A stretch of DNA of 18,334 nucleotides. Source: Bacillota bacterium. Its GTDB lineage: Bacteria > Bacillota > Clostridia > Oscillospirales > Acutalibacteraceae. This document shows, one piece after another, positions 1 to 7,259 of the stretch. The stretch's first letter is position 1; each line of letters starts with the position of its first letter. Under the pieces are notes generated by a model. That model had not been told where the DNA came from. It made no database searches and worked only from the letters and a program-made list of their open reading frames with translations. The position numbers and the translations under genes are program-made. The DNA is taken from assembly GCA_023397245.1 (NCBI GenBank), contig JAEWUH010000142.1:1-18334 (forward strand), given 5' to 3'.

Positions 1-10
1 TAAGAAATTA

Positions 11-46
11 CGGAATAAATCGGCATGGAAACCGGGATTTATTCCG
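11..46. repeat. Inverted repeat / stem-loop upstream of the first operon
   Basis: Arms CGGAATAAAT (11-20) and ATTTATTCCG (37-46) are perfectly complementary over 10 bp, with a 16-nt loop. No T-run follows, so it is not a classical terminator. It may be the 3' end structure of a gene lying before the window, or an RNA-stabilising hairpin. Function not known. Confidence 0.5.
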
Positions 47-76
47 CGGTTCCTTAAATTGGTGTATGCAGTTATT

Positions 77-98
77 ACAGTTTTGGTACTGTTTTTTT
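77..98 (+). terminator. Weak candidate terminator of an upstream gene
   Basis: A 5-bp stem, ACAGT (77-81) with ACTGT (88-92), encloses a 6-nt loop and runs into seven consecutive T residues (92-98). The stem is short, so termination would be partial. It lies just before the promoter of the lipoprotein gene, as expected for a boundary between transcription units. Confidence 0.35.
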
Positions 99-109
99 GC
101 CATGCGTGA

Positions 110-118
110 TGGTATAAT
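110..118 (+). promoter_or_regulatory. Extended -10 promoter for the lipoprotein/two-component operon
   Basis: TATAAT at 113-118 is a perfect -10, and TG at 110-111 one base upstream makes it an extended -10 element. No good -35 box is seen at 16-18 nt spacing (TGTTTT at 90-95 is poor), which fits an extended -10 promoter. Transcription would begin near 125, about 30 nt before the lipoprotein start. Confidence 0.6.
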
Positions 119-153
119 GTTTAATGAATATTATGTAGAAAGGGTGTGGTAAT

Positions 154-1491
154 ATGAAGCGCAGGGCCGCCGCGGTAGCGCTGCTGCTTTCGCTCCTGCT
201 TTCCGGCTGTTCGTTTGCCGGGCTGGACGCGCAGACGCTGATGAAGCCGCCGAAACCGACCGGCGAAAAAGCGGATATCCACACCCTGCTGGCAAGCAAA
301 GCCGGCGATAAAATGACGCTGAAATATCCGCGCAGCGGAGACTACCGTTCGGCGATTATTACCCACGACCTCTGCGGGGATCTCAGCGAGGAAGCCATGG
401 CGATTTACCAGAAGGGCGACGACACCTCGGGAACCAATATCATGTTCATGAAAAAGGACGGAAAATGGACGGATATGGGATTCTTCAACAACCCCGCCGC
501 ACAGGTGGATAAGGTCTGCTTCGGCGATTTAAACGGGGACGGCAAGGATGAAACGATCGTGGGCTGGGGGAACAGTCTGAGCAACACCAGCACCATATGC
601 GTCTATTACTATAAAAACGGGAAAATGAACGAGCTTAAGCTCGACCAGAGCTACACCGAAATGGCCGTTATGGACTTTGACGGGAACAAGCGGGATGAAA
701 TTTTTACCGCCAACGTAAGCGTCGGCGACCAGCCCGCCCTCGCGCGGCTCTATTCGCTCAGGAACAACGCGGCGGAGATCATCGGCTCCTGCCGGCTGGA
801 CAGCGGAGTCACCAAATATGCCTCGGTTCAAACAGGTTTAATCAATGAAAAGCAGAGCGGCATCGTGCTGGACGGGATGAAGAGCGCCAACACGCTTGTT
901 ACCGAACTGATTTATTGGGATGAGAAAAGTAAAGTGCTGCGGTCGCCTTTTTACGACGCGAACGCGCAGAACGCCAACTCCACGCTGCGCAATACTTCGG
1001 TCGTTTCCAAGGACATCAACGGAGACCGGATTATCGAGGTGCCTATCGTAAACCTGATGCCGGGCTACACGGGCGCTACGGCGGTGGACGCCGCCTATCT
1101 TACCAACTGGCACCGCTACGACACGCAGACCAACACCTTTGTCCGCGTGATGAGCATGGTGCTGAATTATTCGGACGGATACTGGTTTTTGGTACCGGAT
1201 ATGTGGCGCGGCAGGATCACGACCAAAACGGATACCGCCACAAGGACGATCACCTTTTATGAGTGGATTCCAGCAAAGAAAAAATCGGCGGGAACACTGG
1301 GCGATCCTCTTCTGAAAATTCAGGTATTTTCGCAGAAGGAATGGCAGGAAGGACTGGGAACCGCGGGCTTCTTTAAACTGATGGATTCCGACAACCTGGT
1401 GTTTGCCGCAAACTGTCCTTCCCCGGACCACGCCCTTTCCCTGAGCGCGGGCGATGTAAAGAACAGCTTTAAACTGATTGGTTCCGACTAA
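154..1491 (+). CDS. Lipoprotein with FG-GAP/VCBS-like calcium-loop repeats
   Basis: This 445-residue protein is probably secreted and lipid-anchored. It has a basic N-terminus, a leucine-rich hydrophobic core and a lipobox LLSGC, so Cys19 would be lipidated by Lgt and cleaved by signal peptidase II. The mature part has three acidic loops of EF-hand/FG-GAP character: D125-x-N127-x-D129-G-x-x-E133, D174-x-D176-x-N178 with D181-E182, and D287-x-N289-x-D291 with E295. Such loops usually bind calcium within beta-propeller blades; a propeller fold is inference. It is the first gene of the operon and lies 19 bp before a response regulator, so a sensory or envelope-stress accessory role for the downstream kinase is plausible but unproven. 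The ATG at 154 follows an AGGGTG ribosome-binding site. No specific function is assigned. Confidence 0.8.
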   Translation: MKRRAAAVALLLSLLLSGCSFAGLDAQTLMKPPKPTGEKADIHTLLASKAGDKMTLKYPRSGDYRSAIITHDLCGDLSEEAMAIYQKGDDTSGTNIMFMKKDGKWTDMGFFNNPAAQVDKVCFGDLNGDGKDETIVGWGNSLSNTSTICVYYYKNGKMNELKLDQSYTEMAVMDFDGNKRDEIFTANVSVGDQPALARLYSLRNNAAEIIGSCRLDSGVTKYASVQTGLINEKQSGIVLDGMKSANTLVTELIYWDEKSKVLRSPFYDANAQNANSTLRNTSVVSKDINGDRIIEVPIVNLMPGYTGATAVDAAYLTNWHRYDTQTNTFVRVMSMVLNYSDGYWFLVPDMWRGRITTKTDTATRTITFYEWIPAKKKSAGTLGDPLLKIQVFSQKEWQEGLGTAGFFKLMDSDNLVFAANCPSPDHALSLSAGDVKNSFKLIGSD

Positions 1492-1510
1492 TTTATTTGG
1501 AGGTACGGGC

Positions 1511-2215
1511 ATGAAAAAAATCCTTGTTGCCGAAGATGAACAGGCGATCCGGGAATTTGTAGTGATCAATCTGAAACGCGCGGGCTATGATGCCTATGAG
1601 GCGTCCAGCGGAGAAGAAGCACTTGAAATTTACAACCGGGAAGACGGAAATATTGACGTCGCCGTGCTGGATATCATGATGCCCGGAAAATACGACGGCC
1701 TTGCGGTGTGCAAGGAGCTGCGTCAGAGAAACGGTTCCATCGGGATTATCCTGCTGACCGCGCGCACACAGGAAATGGATAAGGTCAGCGGCCTGATGAT
1801 GGGCGCGGACGACTACGTTACAAAGCCGTTCAGCCCCAGCGAACTGGTTGCCAGAGTGGACGCCGTTTACCGCCGCGTCGCGCTGGAGCAGATGCGCAAC
1901 GAAAACAACTTTAAGGAAGAAATCCGTTCGGGTGATTTTTCCCTGAACCTGCGCAACCGTACCCTGATGAAAAAAGGGGAGCCCATTGAGCTTACACAGG
2001 TGGAGTTCCAAATCATGGAATATTTCTTTTCCAACCCGGGCACGGCGCTCGACCGCTCCGACTTGCTGAAGCATGTATGGGGCGATGCCTATTACGGCGA
2101 GGAAAAAATCGTGGATGTGAACATCCGGCGCCTGCGCATGAAGGTGGAGGATGAGCCGTCCAACCCCAAGCACATCGTCACGGTATGGGGACTCGGCTAT
2201 AAATGGGAGGCCTGA
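1511..2215 (+). CDS. OmpR/PhoB-family response regulator
   Basis: The 234-residue cytoplasmic DNA-binding regulator has an N-terminal receiver domain (about 1-120) with the acidic pair E8/D9, phospho-acceptor Asp54 in VLDIMMP, Thr83 in LLTA and Lys105 in TKPF. A winged-helix Trans_Reg_C domain follows (about 135-232), ending in the typical VTVWGLGYKW motif. The loop after Asp54 reads PGKYDGL, one residue longer than the usual PGxDGL, a minor oddity. The ATG at 1511 is chosen because TGGAGGT lies at 1498-1504; an earlier in-frame start at 1478 would overlap the lipoprotein gene. The partner kinase is the next gene, 68 bp downstream. Target genes cannot be told from the sequence. Confidence 0.93.
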   Translation: MKKILVAEDEQAIREFVVINLKRAGYDAYEASSGEEALEIYNREDGNIDVAVLDIMMPGKYDGLAVCKELRQRNGSIGIILLTARTQEMDKVSGLMMGADDYVTKPFSPSELVARVDAVYRRVALEQMRNENNFKEEIRSGDFSLNLRNRTLMKKGEPIELTQVEFQIMEYFFSNPGTALDRSDLLKHVWGDAYYGEEKIVDVNIRRLRMKVEDEPSNPKHIVTVWGLGYKWEA

Positions 2216-2283
2216 CCTCCTGGGCTTGGCTGCCGTGCGGATAGAACCCGGCATACAGAATTTTTTGAGGGGGAGGAAGGAGC

Positions 2284-3753
2284 ATGAAAACCACAGGCAT
2301 CACAAGGCGCTGGCTGCTGAACAGCCTGGGCGTTATCCTGCTGATTCTGGTCACGCTCATCCTTTCCCTTTCCATTGTCATACAGAGCTACGTCTATAAC
2401 GGCATCCAGCAGGCGATCAACGGCCGTTCCGGCGAGCTGACCAACGTGTTTGCCGATTACGGACGGAAGTCGCCGAAGGAATTCAGCGAGGCGGCACGCA
2501 GCTACGTGGAAAACTTTCCGAACAAGGAAAGCATGGAGCTGATGGTTTTTAATTCAAGCGGCTCAATCATCATCACCTCCGTTGGTTTTGCGCCGGACGA
2601 AACGCAGCCCATGCCGGACTACAAGCTGGCGCAGGCGGATAAAAACGGCTACGGTACATGGACGGGAAACCTGACCAGCGGAGAAAAGGTCATGGCCGTC
2701 ACCCGCGTGATGCGCAACGACAACGGCGGTTTTGTGGGCGCTGTCCGCTACGTGGTTTCGCTGGAGGAGGCCGACCGGCAGGTGTTCCTGATCATCGCCG
2801 TGCTGATTCTCACCGGGCTGATCATCATCCTGTTTATTATCCTTTCCAGCTACTATTTTATGAAATCGATTCTTACGCCGATTGCGGAGATCGGCGCTAC
2901 CGCAAAGCGGATTGCGCAGGGCGACTTTAAGGCAAGGATCATCAAATCCAACGACGACGAGGTCGGCCGCCTCTGCGATACTATCAACGATATGGCCGTC
3001 GAGCTCGGCGCGGCGGAAAAAATGAAAAACGACTTTATCTCATCGGTCTCCCATGAACTGCGCACGCCGCTCACCGCCATCAAGGGCTGGGCGGAAACGA
3101 TGCAGAGCGGCGAAAACGATAAGGAAACGATGGACCGCGGCATGAAAATTATCATTCACGAATCCGAGCGGCTTTCCGGTATTGTGGAGGAGCTCCTTGA
3201 CTTTTCGCGGATGCAGAGCGGGCGTATGACGCTTACCATGGATAGGATCGATATCCTTGCCGAACTGGGCGAGGCGGTCTATATGTTCAGCGAGCGCGCG
3301 AAGAACGAGGGTAAGTTCCTGCTGTATGAGGAGCCTGCGATGCTCTCTCCGGTTCTGGGCGATATTAACCGCCTGCGCCAGGTGTTCGTCAATGTCATCG
3401 ACAATGCGTTAAAATATACGAGCGAAGGCGGAACCATCAGCGTGACCGTCCTTGAAGCGGACGGCTTTATCCGCGTAGTCATCAGCGACAACGGCTGCGG
3501 CATTCCGGCCGAGCACCTGCCGAACGTAAAAAAGAAGTTTTACAAGGCAAACCAGACCGTCCGCGGTTCCGGAATCGGGCTGGCGCTTGCCGATGAGATT
3601 ATGGCGCTGCATTCCGGCAGCCTTGAGATCGAAAGTCAGGAAAACGTAGGCACGGCGGTCACCATCCGCATCCCTACCCTAAAACATCTTGAAAACAAAT
3701 TCACAACAAATAAAGAGGAAAACGAAGAAAGGAACACAGAACAGAATGGCTAG
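2284..3753 (+). CDS. HAMP-domain membrane sensor histidine kinase
   Basis: This 489-residue kinase is the partner of the preceding response regulator. It has TM1 at about residues 11-34, an extracytoplasmic sensor domain of about 130 residues with no motif I recognise, TM2 at about 167-192, a HAMP linker, a HisKA domain with phospho-acceptor His257 in SVSHELRTP, and a HATPase_c domain with N box (NVIDNALKYT), G1 box (DNGCGIP) and G2 box (GSGIGLALA). All catalytic boxes are intact. The layout resembles PhoR/ResE/WalK-type kinases, but the signal is unknown. It is preceded by a very strong GGGGGAGGAAGGAG ribosome-binding region. The C-terminal tail after the ATPase domain is charged, and its last 8 bp overlap the DUF1385 gene, suggesting translational coupling. 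Confidence 0.93.
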   Translation: MKTTGITRRWLLNSLGVILLILVTLILSLSIVIQSYVYNGIQQAINGRSGELTNVFADYGRKSPKEFSEAARSYVENFPNKESMELMVFNSSGSIIITSVGFAPDETQPMPDYKLAQADKNGYGTWTGNLTSGEKVMAVTRVMRNDNGGFVGAVRYVVSLEEADRQVFLIIAVLILTGLIIILFIILSSYYFMKSILTPIAEIGATAKRIAQGDFKARIIKSNDDEVGRLCDTINDMAVELGAAEKMKNDFISSVSHELRTPLTAIKGWAETMQSGENDKETMDRGMKIIIHESERLSGIVEELLDFSRMQSGRMTLTMDRIDILAELGEAVYMFSERAKNEGKFLLYEEPAMLSPVLGDINRLRQVFVNVIDNALKYTSEGGTISVTVLEADGFIRVVISDNGCGIPAEHLPNVKKKFYKANQTVRGSGIGLALADEIMALHSGSLEIESQENVGTAVTIRIPTLKHLENKFTTNKEENEERNTEQNG

Positions 3754-4696
3754 AGAAAGAACCAAATGCATCACTTCCATCGGAGGACAGGCGCTGATCG
3801 AGGGGATTATGATGCGCGGCCCTAAAAAGACCAGCATTGCAATCCGCCTGAACGACGGCACTATTTCCACGGAGGAAGTCAAGACCGATTCCATCCGGGA
3901 AAAATATCCCGTTCTGAAATGGCCGCTCCTGCGCGGTATTGCCACATTTATTGATTCGCTCAGCGTCGGCTATAAAGCGCTGTCCCTTTCCGTGGACAAG
4001 GCCGGGTTGGAGGACGATGAGGAACCTTCCAAATTTGACTTATGGGTGCAAAAAACCTTCGGCGATAAAATGATGCAGGTCATTATGGGAGCTTCCACGG
4101 TTTTGGGCCTGCTGCTTGCCATCCTGCTTTTCTTTATGCTGCCTACCGTCATTTTCAACTTTATCCGCGGCTTTGCGGGAGCGCCCCTTGAAAAATGGCG
4201 TTCCATAGTGGAGGGCGTGATGCGTATCGGAATTTTTATTGCGTATGTCGTCCTCTGTTCGCGTATGCCGGAAATTCATCGGCTGTTTGAATACCACGGC
4301 GCGGAGCATAAAACAATATTCTGCTATGAAAATGACGAAGAGCTTACGGTGGAGAACGTACGCCGCCACAGCCGGTTCCATCCGCGCTGCGGCACAAGCT
4401 TCATTGTGATTATGCTGCTTCTGGGAATTATTGTTGGGTTCTTCATTCCGTTTTCCAACCCGCTTCTGCGCACGATTACAAAAATCCTGTGTATCCCGCT
4501 GATTGTCGGCGTCGGCTACGAATGCATCCGCCTCTGCGGCAGGCATGACAATACCCTTACCCGTATCATTGCCGCGCCCGGCCTCTGGGTGCAGCGCATT
4601 ACCACAAAGGAACCGGACGACAGTATGATCGAGGTCGCGATTGAGGCGATGAAGCAGGTCATACCGGAAAACGGCGAGGATAAAATCAGCCTGTAA
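3746..4696 (+). CDS. DUF1385 (YqhQ-like) membrane protein
   Basis: This 316-residue integral membrane protein belongs to the DUF1385 family, whose biochemical role is not established. The N-terminus carries the family motif SIGGQALIEGIMMRGPKK. Four hydrophobic segments follow: one near ILGxST...LLLAILLFFMLPTVIF, one at about IGIFIAYVVLCS, and two near the C-terminus. Between the second and third lie EYHGAEHKTIFCYE and RRHSRFHPRCGTSF, clustered His/Cys/Glu residues that could bind a metal (inference). ATG 3746 (MARERTK) is preferred over the in-frame ATG 3689, which would add 19 lysine-rich residues inside the kinase gene; the chosen start overlaps the kinase stop by 8 bp. prmC follows after 23 bp, and DUF1385-prmC linkage is common in Clostridia. 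Confidence 0.88.
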   Translation: MARERTKCITSIGGQALIEGIMMRGPKKTSIAIRLNDGTISTEEVKTDSIREKYPVLKWPLLRGIATFIDSLSVGYKALSLSVDKAGLEDDEEPSKFDLWVQKTFGDKMMQVIMGASTVLGLLLAILLFFMLPTVIFNFIRGFAGAPLEKWRSIVEGVMRIGIFIAYVVLCSRMPEIHRLFEYHGAEHKTIFCYENDEELTVENVRRHSRFHPRCGTSFIVIMLLLGIIVGFFIPFSNPLLRTITKILCIPLIVGVGYECIRLCGRHDNTLTRIIAAPGLWVQRITTKEPDDSMIEVAIEAMKQVIPENGEDKISL

Positions 4697-4719
4697 GGCG
4701 AACGGGAGCTTTTGGAACG

Positions 4720-5568
4720 ATGACGTACGGAGAGGTCTATCATAAGGGGAAAAGCATACTGGCGGAGGCGAAAAACGAAAGCCCCGCCTTTGACGCCGCC
4801 TGTCTGTTGCAGAAGGTGTTCGGCCTTGACCGTCAGGCGCTGATTCTCCGTTCCGCCGAAGCCGCCGAAGAAGCGCAGGCCGCGGAATATTTCCGCATGG
4901 TCGGCGAGCGCGCTTCCGGCAGGCCGCTCCAGTACATACTGGGCAGATGGCCTTTTCTGGAGCTGGAGCTGCAGGTGGGCGAGGGCGTGCTGATTCCGCG
5001 CGAGGAAACGGAGCTGCTTGTCCGCACGGCGGCGGATTATCTGCAAAATTCTGCAAGCCCGAATGTGGTCGACCTCTGCGCGGGAACGGGTGCGGTCGCG
5101 CTCGGGCTTGCTTCGCTTCTTCCAAAAGTCCGGGTTACCGCGGCGGAGCTTTACGAAGAAGCGTTTCATTATCTTGTGCTGAACCAAAAGGAAACGGGCT
5201 TTCCGAATGTCACTCCCGTCCGGCTGGACGTGCTGAATCCGGAAAGCGCGGAGCGGTTTTCCGGGCTGGACGGCGTCGTTTCCAACCCGCCCTATGTAAA
5301 GGCGGAGGAAATCCCCTCGCTCCAGACCGAGGTACGGCGCGAACCGCGCACGGCGCTGGCCGGCGGAACGGACGGGCTGGATTTTTACCGGGCAATCGCG
5401 CAATACTGGCTGCCAAAGCTCAAACGCGGCGGCTTTGCGGCGGTGGAGGTCGGCGAGGGGCAGGCGCCGGAAGTGAAGCGGCTGTTCGAGGCCGCCGGGC
5501 TTTCGCAAATTCGCTTTCATACGGATTTTAACGGGATTGAACGGGTCGTTTCCGGAATTTATTGTTAA
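4720..5568 (+). CDS. prmC: Peptide chain release factor N5-glutamine methyltransferase
   Basis: PrmC (HemK) uses S-adenosylmethionine to methylate the GGQ glutamine of release factors RF1 and RF2, improving translation termination. The 282-residue length is normal for the family. The N-terminal helical substrate-recognition domain ends in VLIPREETELLV. The methyltransferase domain shows the SAM-binding motif VVDLCAGTGAVALGLA and the catalytic N189-P-P-Y192 that binds the glutamine amide. ATG 4720 lies about 10 nt after GGGAGC. It is last in the operon with the DUF1385 gene. The gene for its substrate, prfA, often a neighbour, is absent here; a recA-type leader region follows instead. Confidence 0.95.
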   Translation: MTYGEVYHKGKSILAEAKNESPAFDAACLLQKVFGLDRQALILRSAEAAEEAQAAEYFRMVGERASGRPLQYILGRWPFLELELQVGEGVLIPREETELLVRTAADYLQNSASPNVVDLCAGTGAVALGLASLLPKVRVTAAELYEEAFHYLVLNQKETGFPNVTPVRLDVLNPESAERFSGLDGVVSNPPYVKAEEIPSLQTEVRREPRTALAGGTDGLDFYRAIAQYWLPKLKRGGFAAVEVGEGQAPEVKRLFEAAGLSQIRFHTDFNGIERVVSGIYC

Positions 5569-5578
5569 ACATTTGTTC
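5567..5578. promoter_or_regulatory. Weak LexA-like (SOS box) candidate
   Basis: AAACATTTGTTC is one base away from the GAAC-N4-GTTC core of the Gram-positive LexA/DinR box. It overlaps the prmC stop codon and lies about 20 bp before the -35 of the promoter at 5599-5627. Position and mismatch make this tentative; it is noted because recA is the next gene. Confidence 0.3.
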
Positions 5579-5598
5579 GAGAATTTCTGCCGGATGTA

Positions 5599-5627
5599 TT
5601 GATTTAATCATCAAAATCAGATATAAT
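5599..5627 (+). promoter_or_regulatory. Sigma-A promoter, candidate recA promoter
   Basis: TTGATT (5599-5604), 17 bp, then a perfect TATAAT (5622-5627). Transcription would start near 5634, giving a leader of about 500 nt before recA. No better promoter was seen closer to recA; TTGACG at 5951 has only a poor -10. It might instead drive a small RNA made from the repeat-rich region. Confidence 0.6.
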
Positions 5628-5710
5628 TTTCTTATTGCTTGTAAAAAGAGCTTTTAATGTTATCGCCTTATACTCTTTGCCCCTAAGCAAAATTGATAAA
5701 GCATTTAGCT

Positions 5711-5800
5711 GCCCTCAGGCCGGGCAAGATTTGCACTTATCTATCTGAGCGATTACCCGGAACAAAGAGAAAAACTTTACTTTTGCCCTCAGGTCGGGCA
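5711..5800. repeat. Pair of 16-bp direct repeats
   Basis: GCCCTCAGGCCGGGCA (5711-5726) and GCCCTCAGGTCGGGCA (5785-5800) differ at one base. Each can fold into a small hairpin with a GCCC/GGGC stem. They border the start of the palindrome cluster before recA. Confidence 0.7.
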
Positions 5801-5804
5801 GGCC

Positions 5805-5832
5805 CATACTTTCGTTCCGGGACGAAAGTATG
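5805..5832. repeat. 11-bp-arm palindrome
   Basis: CATACTTTCGT (5805-5815) and ACGAAAGTATG (5822-5832) are perfectly complementary around a TCCGGG centre. No T-run follows. It is adjacent to the larger stem-loop at 5844-5893, and together they look like one REP-like or miniature mobile intergenic element. Family assignment is inference. Confidence 0.7.
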
Positions 5833-5843
5833 CAAAGTCCCGG

Positions 5844-5893
5844 CAAGGGGGATTGGTAATTCCCGGCGGGAGGGCTCCATCCAATCCCCCTTG
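5844..5893. repeat. 13-bp-arm stem-loop of a REP-like element
   Basis: CAAGGGGGATTGG (5844-5856) pairs perfectly with CCAATCCCCCTTG (5881-5893), and the 24-nt loop contains a smaller CCCG/CGGG stem. A short direct repeat, TATCCCC, follows on the right flank. It codes for nothing convincing; an open frame across it (5693-5983) has no recognisable protein features. Confidence 0.7.
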
Positions 5894-6000
5894 TATCCCC
5901 CGGGGTATCCCCATTCAACCCGGTTATGTCAATTTTCTGTAAGATTTTCATTGACGGTTACACCCGGTAACATAAACATTTAGCTTTATGCTTTCCCCTG

Positions 6001-6038
6001 TCTCCCTTGTTAAAGGGAGATGTCACCCGCAGGTGACA
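6001..6038. repeat. Double stem-loop intergenic repeat unit
   Basis: Two back-to-back hairpins: TCTCCCTT (6001-6008) with AAGGGAGA (6013-6020), then TGTCACC (6021-6027) with GGTGACA (6032-6038), followed by a GAGAGATTA tail. From memory this pattern resembles short intergenic repeats dispersed in Clostridia genomes; copy number in this genome cannot be judged from one window. Confidence 0.6.
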
Positions 6039-6096
6039 GAGAGATTATACCGAGAGCATTAATTTATAGGATTTTCAGTAGGGGCGAAATCCATCG

Positions 6097-6110
6097 GCCG
6101 CTGAAGCGGC
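6097..6110. repeat. Small GC hairpin before recA
   Basis: GCCGCT (6097-6102) and AGCGGC (6105-6110) form a tight hairpin about 30 nt before the recA start and upstream of its GGAGGG ribosome-binding site. The adjacent GTAGGGGCGAA (from 6078) looks like the edge of another intergenic repeat. No T-run, so not a terminator. Confidence 0.4.
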
Positions 6111-6140
6111 TATTAAAATAAAAACCGGAGGGATTTTATC

Positions 6141-7259
6141 ATGGCGACCGATAAAAAAACGGCATTGGAAACTGCGCTTGCGCAGATTGAAAAACAGTTC
6201 GGCAAGGGCGCGGTTATGCGCTTGGGCCAGAATGAGGCAATGCATGTGGAGGCAATCCCGACCGGTTCGCTTTCACTCGACCTTGCGCTTGGCATCGGCG
6301 GGCTGCCGCGCGGCCGTATCGTTGAGATCTACGGGCCGGAAAGCTCCGGCAAAACCACCCTTGCCCTGCAGTGCATCGCGGAAGGACAGAAGAACGGCGG
6401 AAACGCGGCTTTTATCGACGTGGAGCACGCGCTTGACCCGGTTTATGCCCGCGCGCTCGGCGTGGACGTGGATTCGCTGCTGGTTTCCCAGCCGGATACC
6501 GGCGAACAGGCGCTGGAAATTACCGAGGCGCTTGTGCGTTCCGGCGCGATCGACGTGATCGTCGTCGACTCGGTTGCCGCGCTTGTGCCGCGCGCCGAAA
6601 TTGAGGGCGAAATGGGAGACAGCCACGTCGGCCTGCAGGCCCGCCTGATGAGCCAGGCGCTCCGCAAGCTGGCCGGAGCCATTTCCAAATCGAACTGCGT
6701 GGCTATTTTTATCAACCAGCTGCGTGAAAAGGTCGGCGTCATGTACGGCAACCCGGAGGTAACGCCCGGCGGCCGCGCGCTGAAATTCTACGCCTCCGTA
6801 CGAATCGATATTCGTAAAATTGAGACCTTGAAGAACGGTTCGGACATGATCGGCTCACGCACCCGCGCAAAGGTTGTCAAGAACAAAATTGCCCCGCCGT
6901 TCCGCGAGGCGGAATTCGATATCATGTACGGCAGGGGCATCTCCCGCGAGGGCGAGCTGCTCGACATGGCCGTAAAGCTGGATGTTGTCCAGAAGAGCGG
7001 CGCATGGTTTTACTATAAGGAAGCCCGTCTCGGCCAGGGCCGCGACAATGTAAAGACTTATCTGGCGGATAATAAAGAAATAGCCGAAGAAATCGAAGCA
7101 CAGGTAAGAGCCAATGTGAATAAGCTGTTCGCCAAAACGCTTCCGAACGCGGAGCCCGCCGTAAAGCCGGTGGAAGCCGCGGCGCCCGCTGCGGCTCCGG
7201 CCAAGGCCACGGGCAGGGGCAAGTCCGTCAATATCGATATTGAAGCGGACGACGACTGA
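6141..7259 (+). CDS. recA: Recombinase RecA
   Basis: RecA forms ATP-dependent filaments on single-stranded DNA, drives strand exchange and activates LexA self-cleavage. The 372-residue protein shows Walker A G65-P-E-S-S-G-K-T72, Walker B VIVVDSVAALVPRAEIEGEMGD, the loop region around GVMYGNPEVTPGGRALKFYASVR, and an acidic C-terminal tail preceded by an Ala/Pro-rich linker. All core residues look intact. ATG 6141 follows GGAGGG at normal spacing. Its stop codon overlaps the recX start (TGATG), so the two are translationally coupled. The 570-bp upstream region holds a promoter, a weak LexA-like site and several palindromes. Confidence 0.98.
   Translation: MATDKKTALETALAQIEKQFGKGAVMRLGQNEAMHVEAIPTGSLSLDLALGIGGLPRGRIVEIYGPESSGKTTLALQCIAEGQKNGGNAAFIDVEHALDPVYARALGVDVDSLLVSQPDTGEQALEITEALVRSGAIDVIVVDSVAALVPRAEIEGEMGDSHVGLQARLMSQALRKLAGAISKSNCVAIFINQLREKVGVMYGNPEVTPGGRALKFYASVRIDIRKIETLKNGSDMIGSRTRAKVVKNKIAPPFREAEFDIMYGRGISREGELLDMAVKLDVVQKSGAWFYYKEARLGQGRDNVKTYLADNKEIAEEIEAQVRANVNKLFAKTLPNAEPAVKPVEAAAPAAAPAKATGRGKSVNIDIEADDD

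Noticed and set aside
838..2254. Antisense open frames (243 and 253 codons) over the lipoprotein and response regulator genes
   Set aside because: Low-complexity, His/Arg-rich products with no family features, lying opposite genes with clear domains.
2206..2266. Possible attenuator between response regulator and kinase genes (TGCCG/CGGCA hairpin and a six-T run)
   Set aside because: The stem is only 5 bp and the T-run starts 7 nt after it; too weak to call a terminator.
4040..5125. Long - strand open frame of 361 codons opposite the DUF1385 gene and prmC
   Set aside because: It is antisense to two well-supported genes, its product is rich in Arg, Pro and His with no domain, and it has no ribosome-binding site. 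It is a by-product of GC-rich third codon positions.
5951..5979. Closer recA promoter using TTGACG at 5951
   Set aside because: No acceptable -10 at 16-18 nt; the best has three of six bases.
5693..5983. 96-codon open frame in the recA leader
   Set aside because: It crosses the palindromic repeats, has no convincing ribosome-binding site and no protein-like composition.
5700..6050. CRISPR array
   Set aside because: The repeats are few, differ from one another and are irregularly spaced; there are no cas genes.
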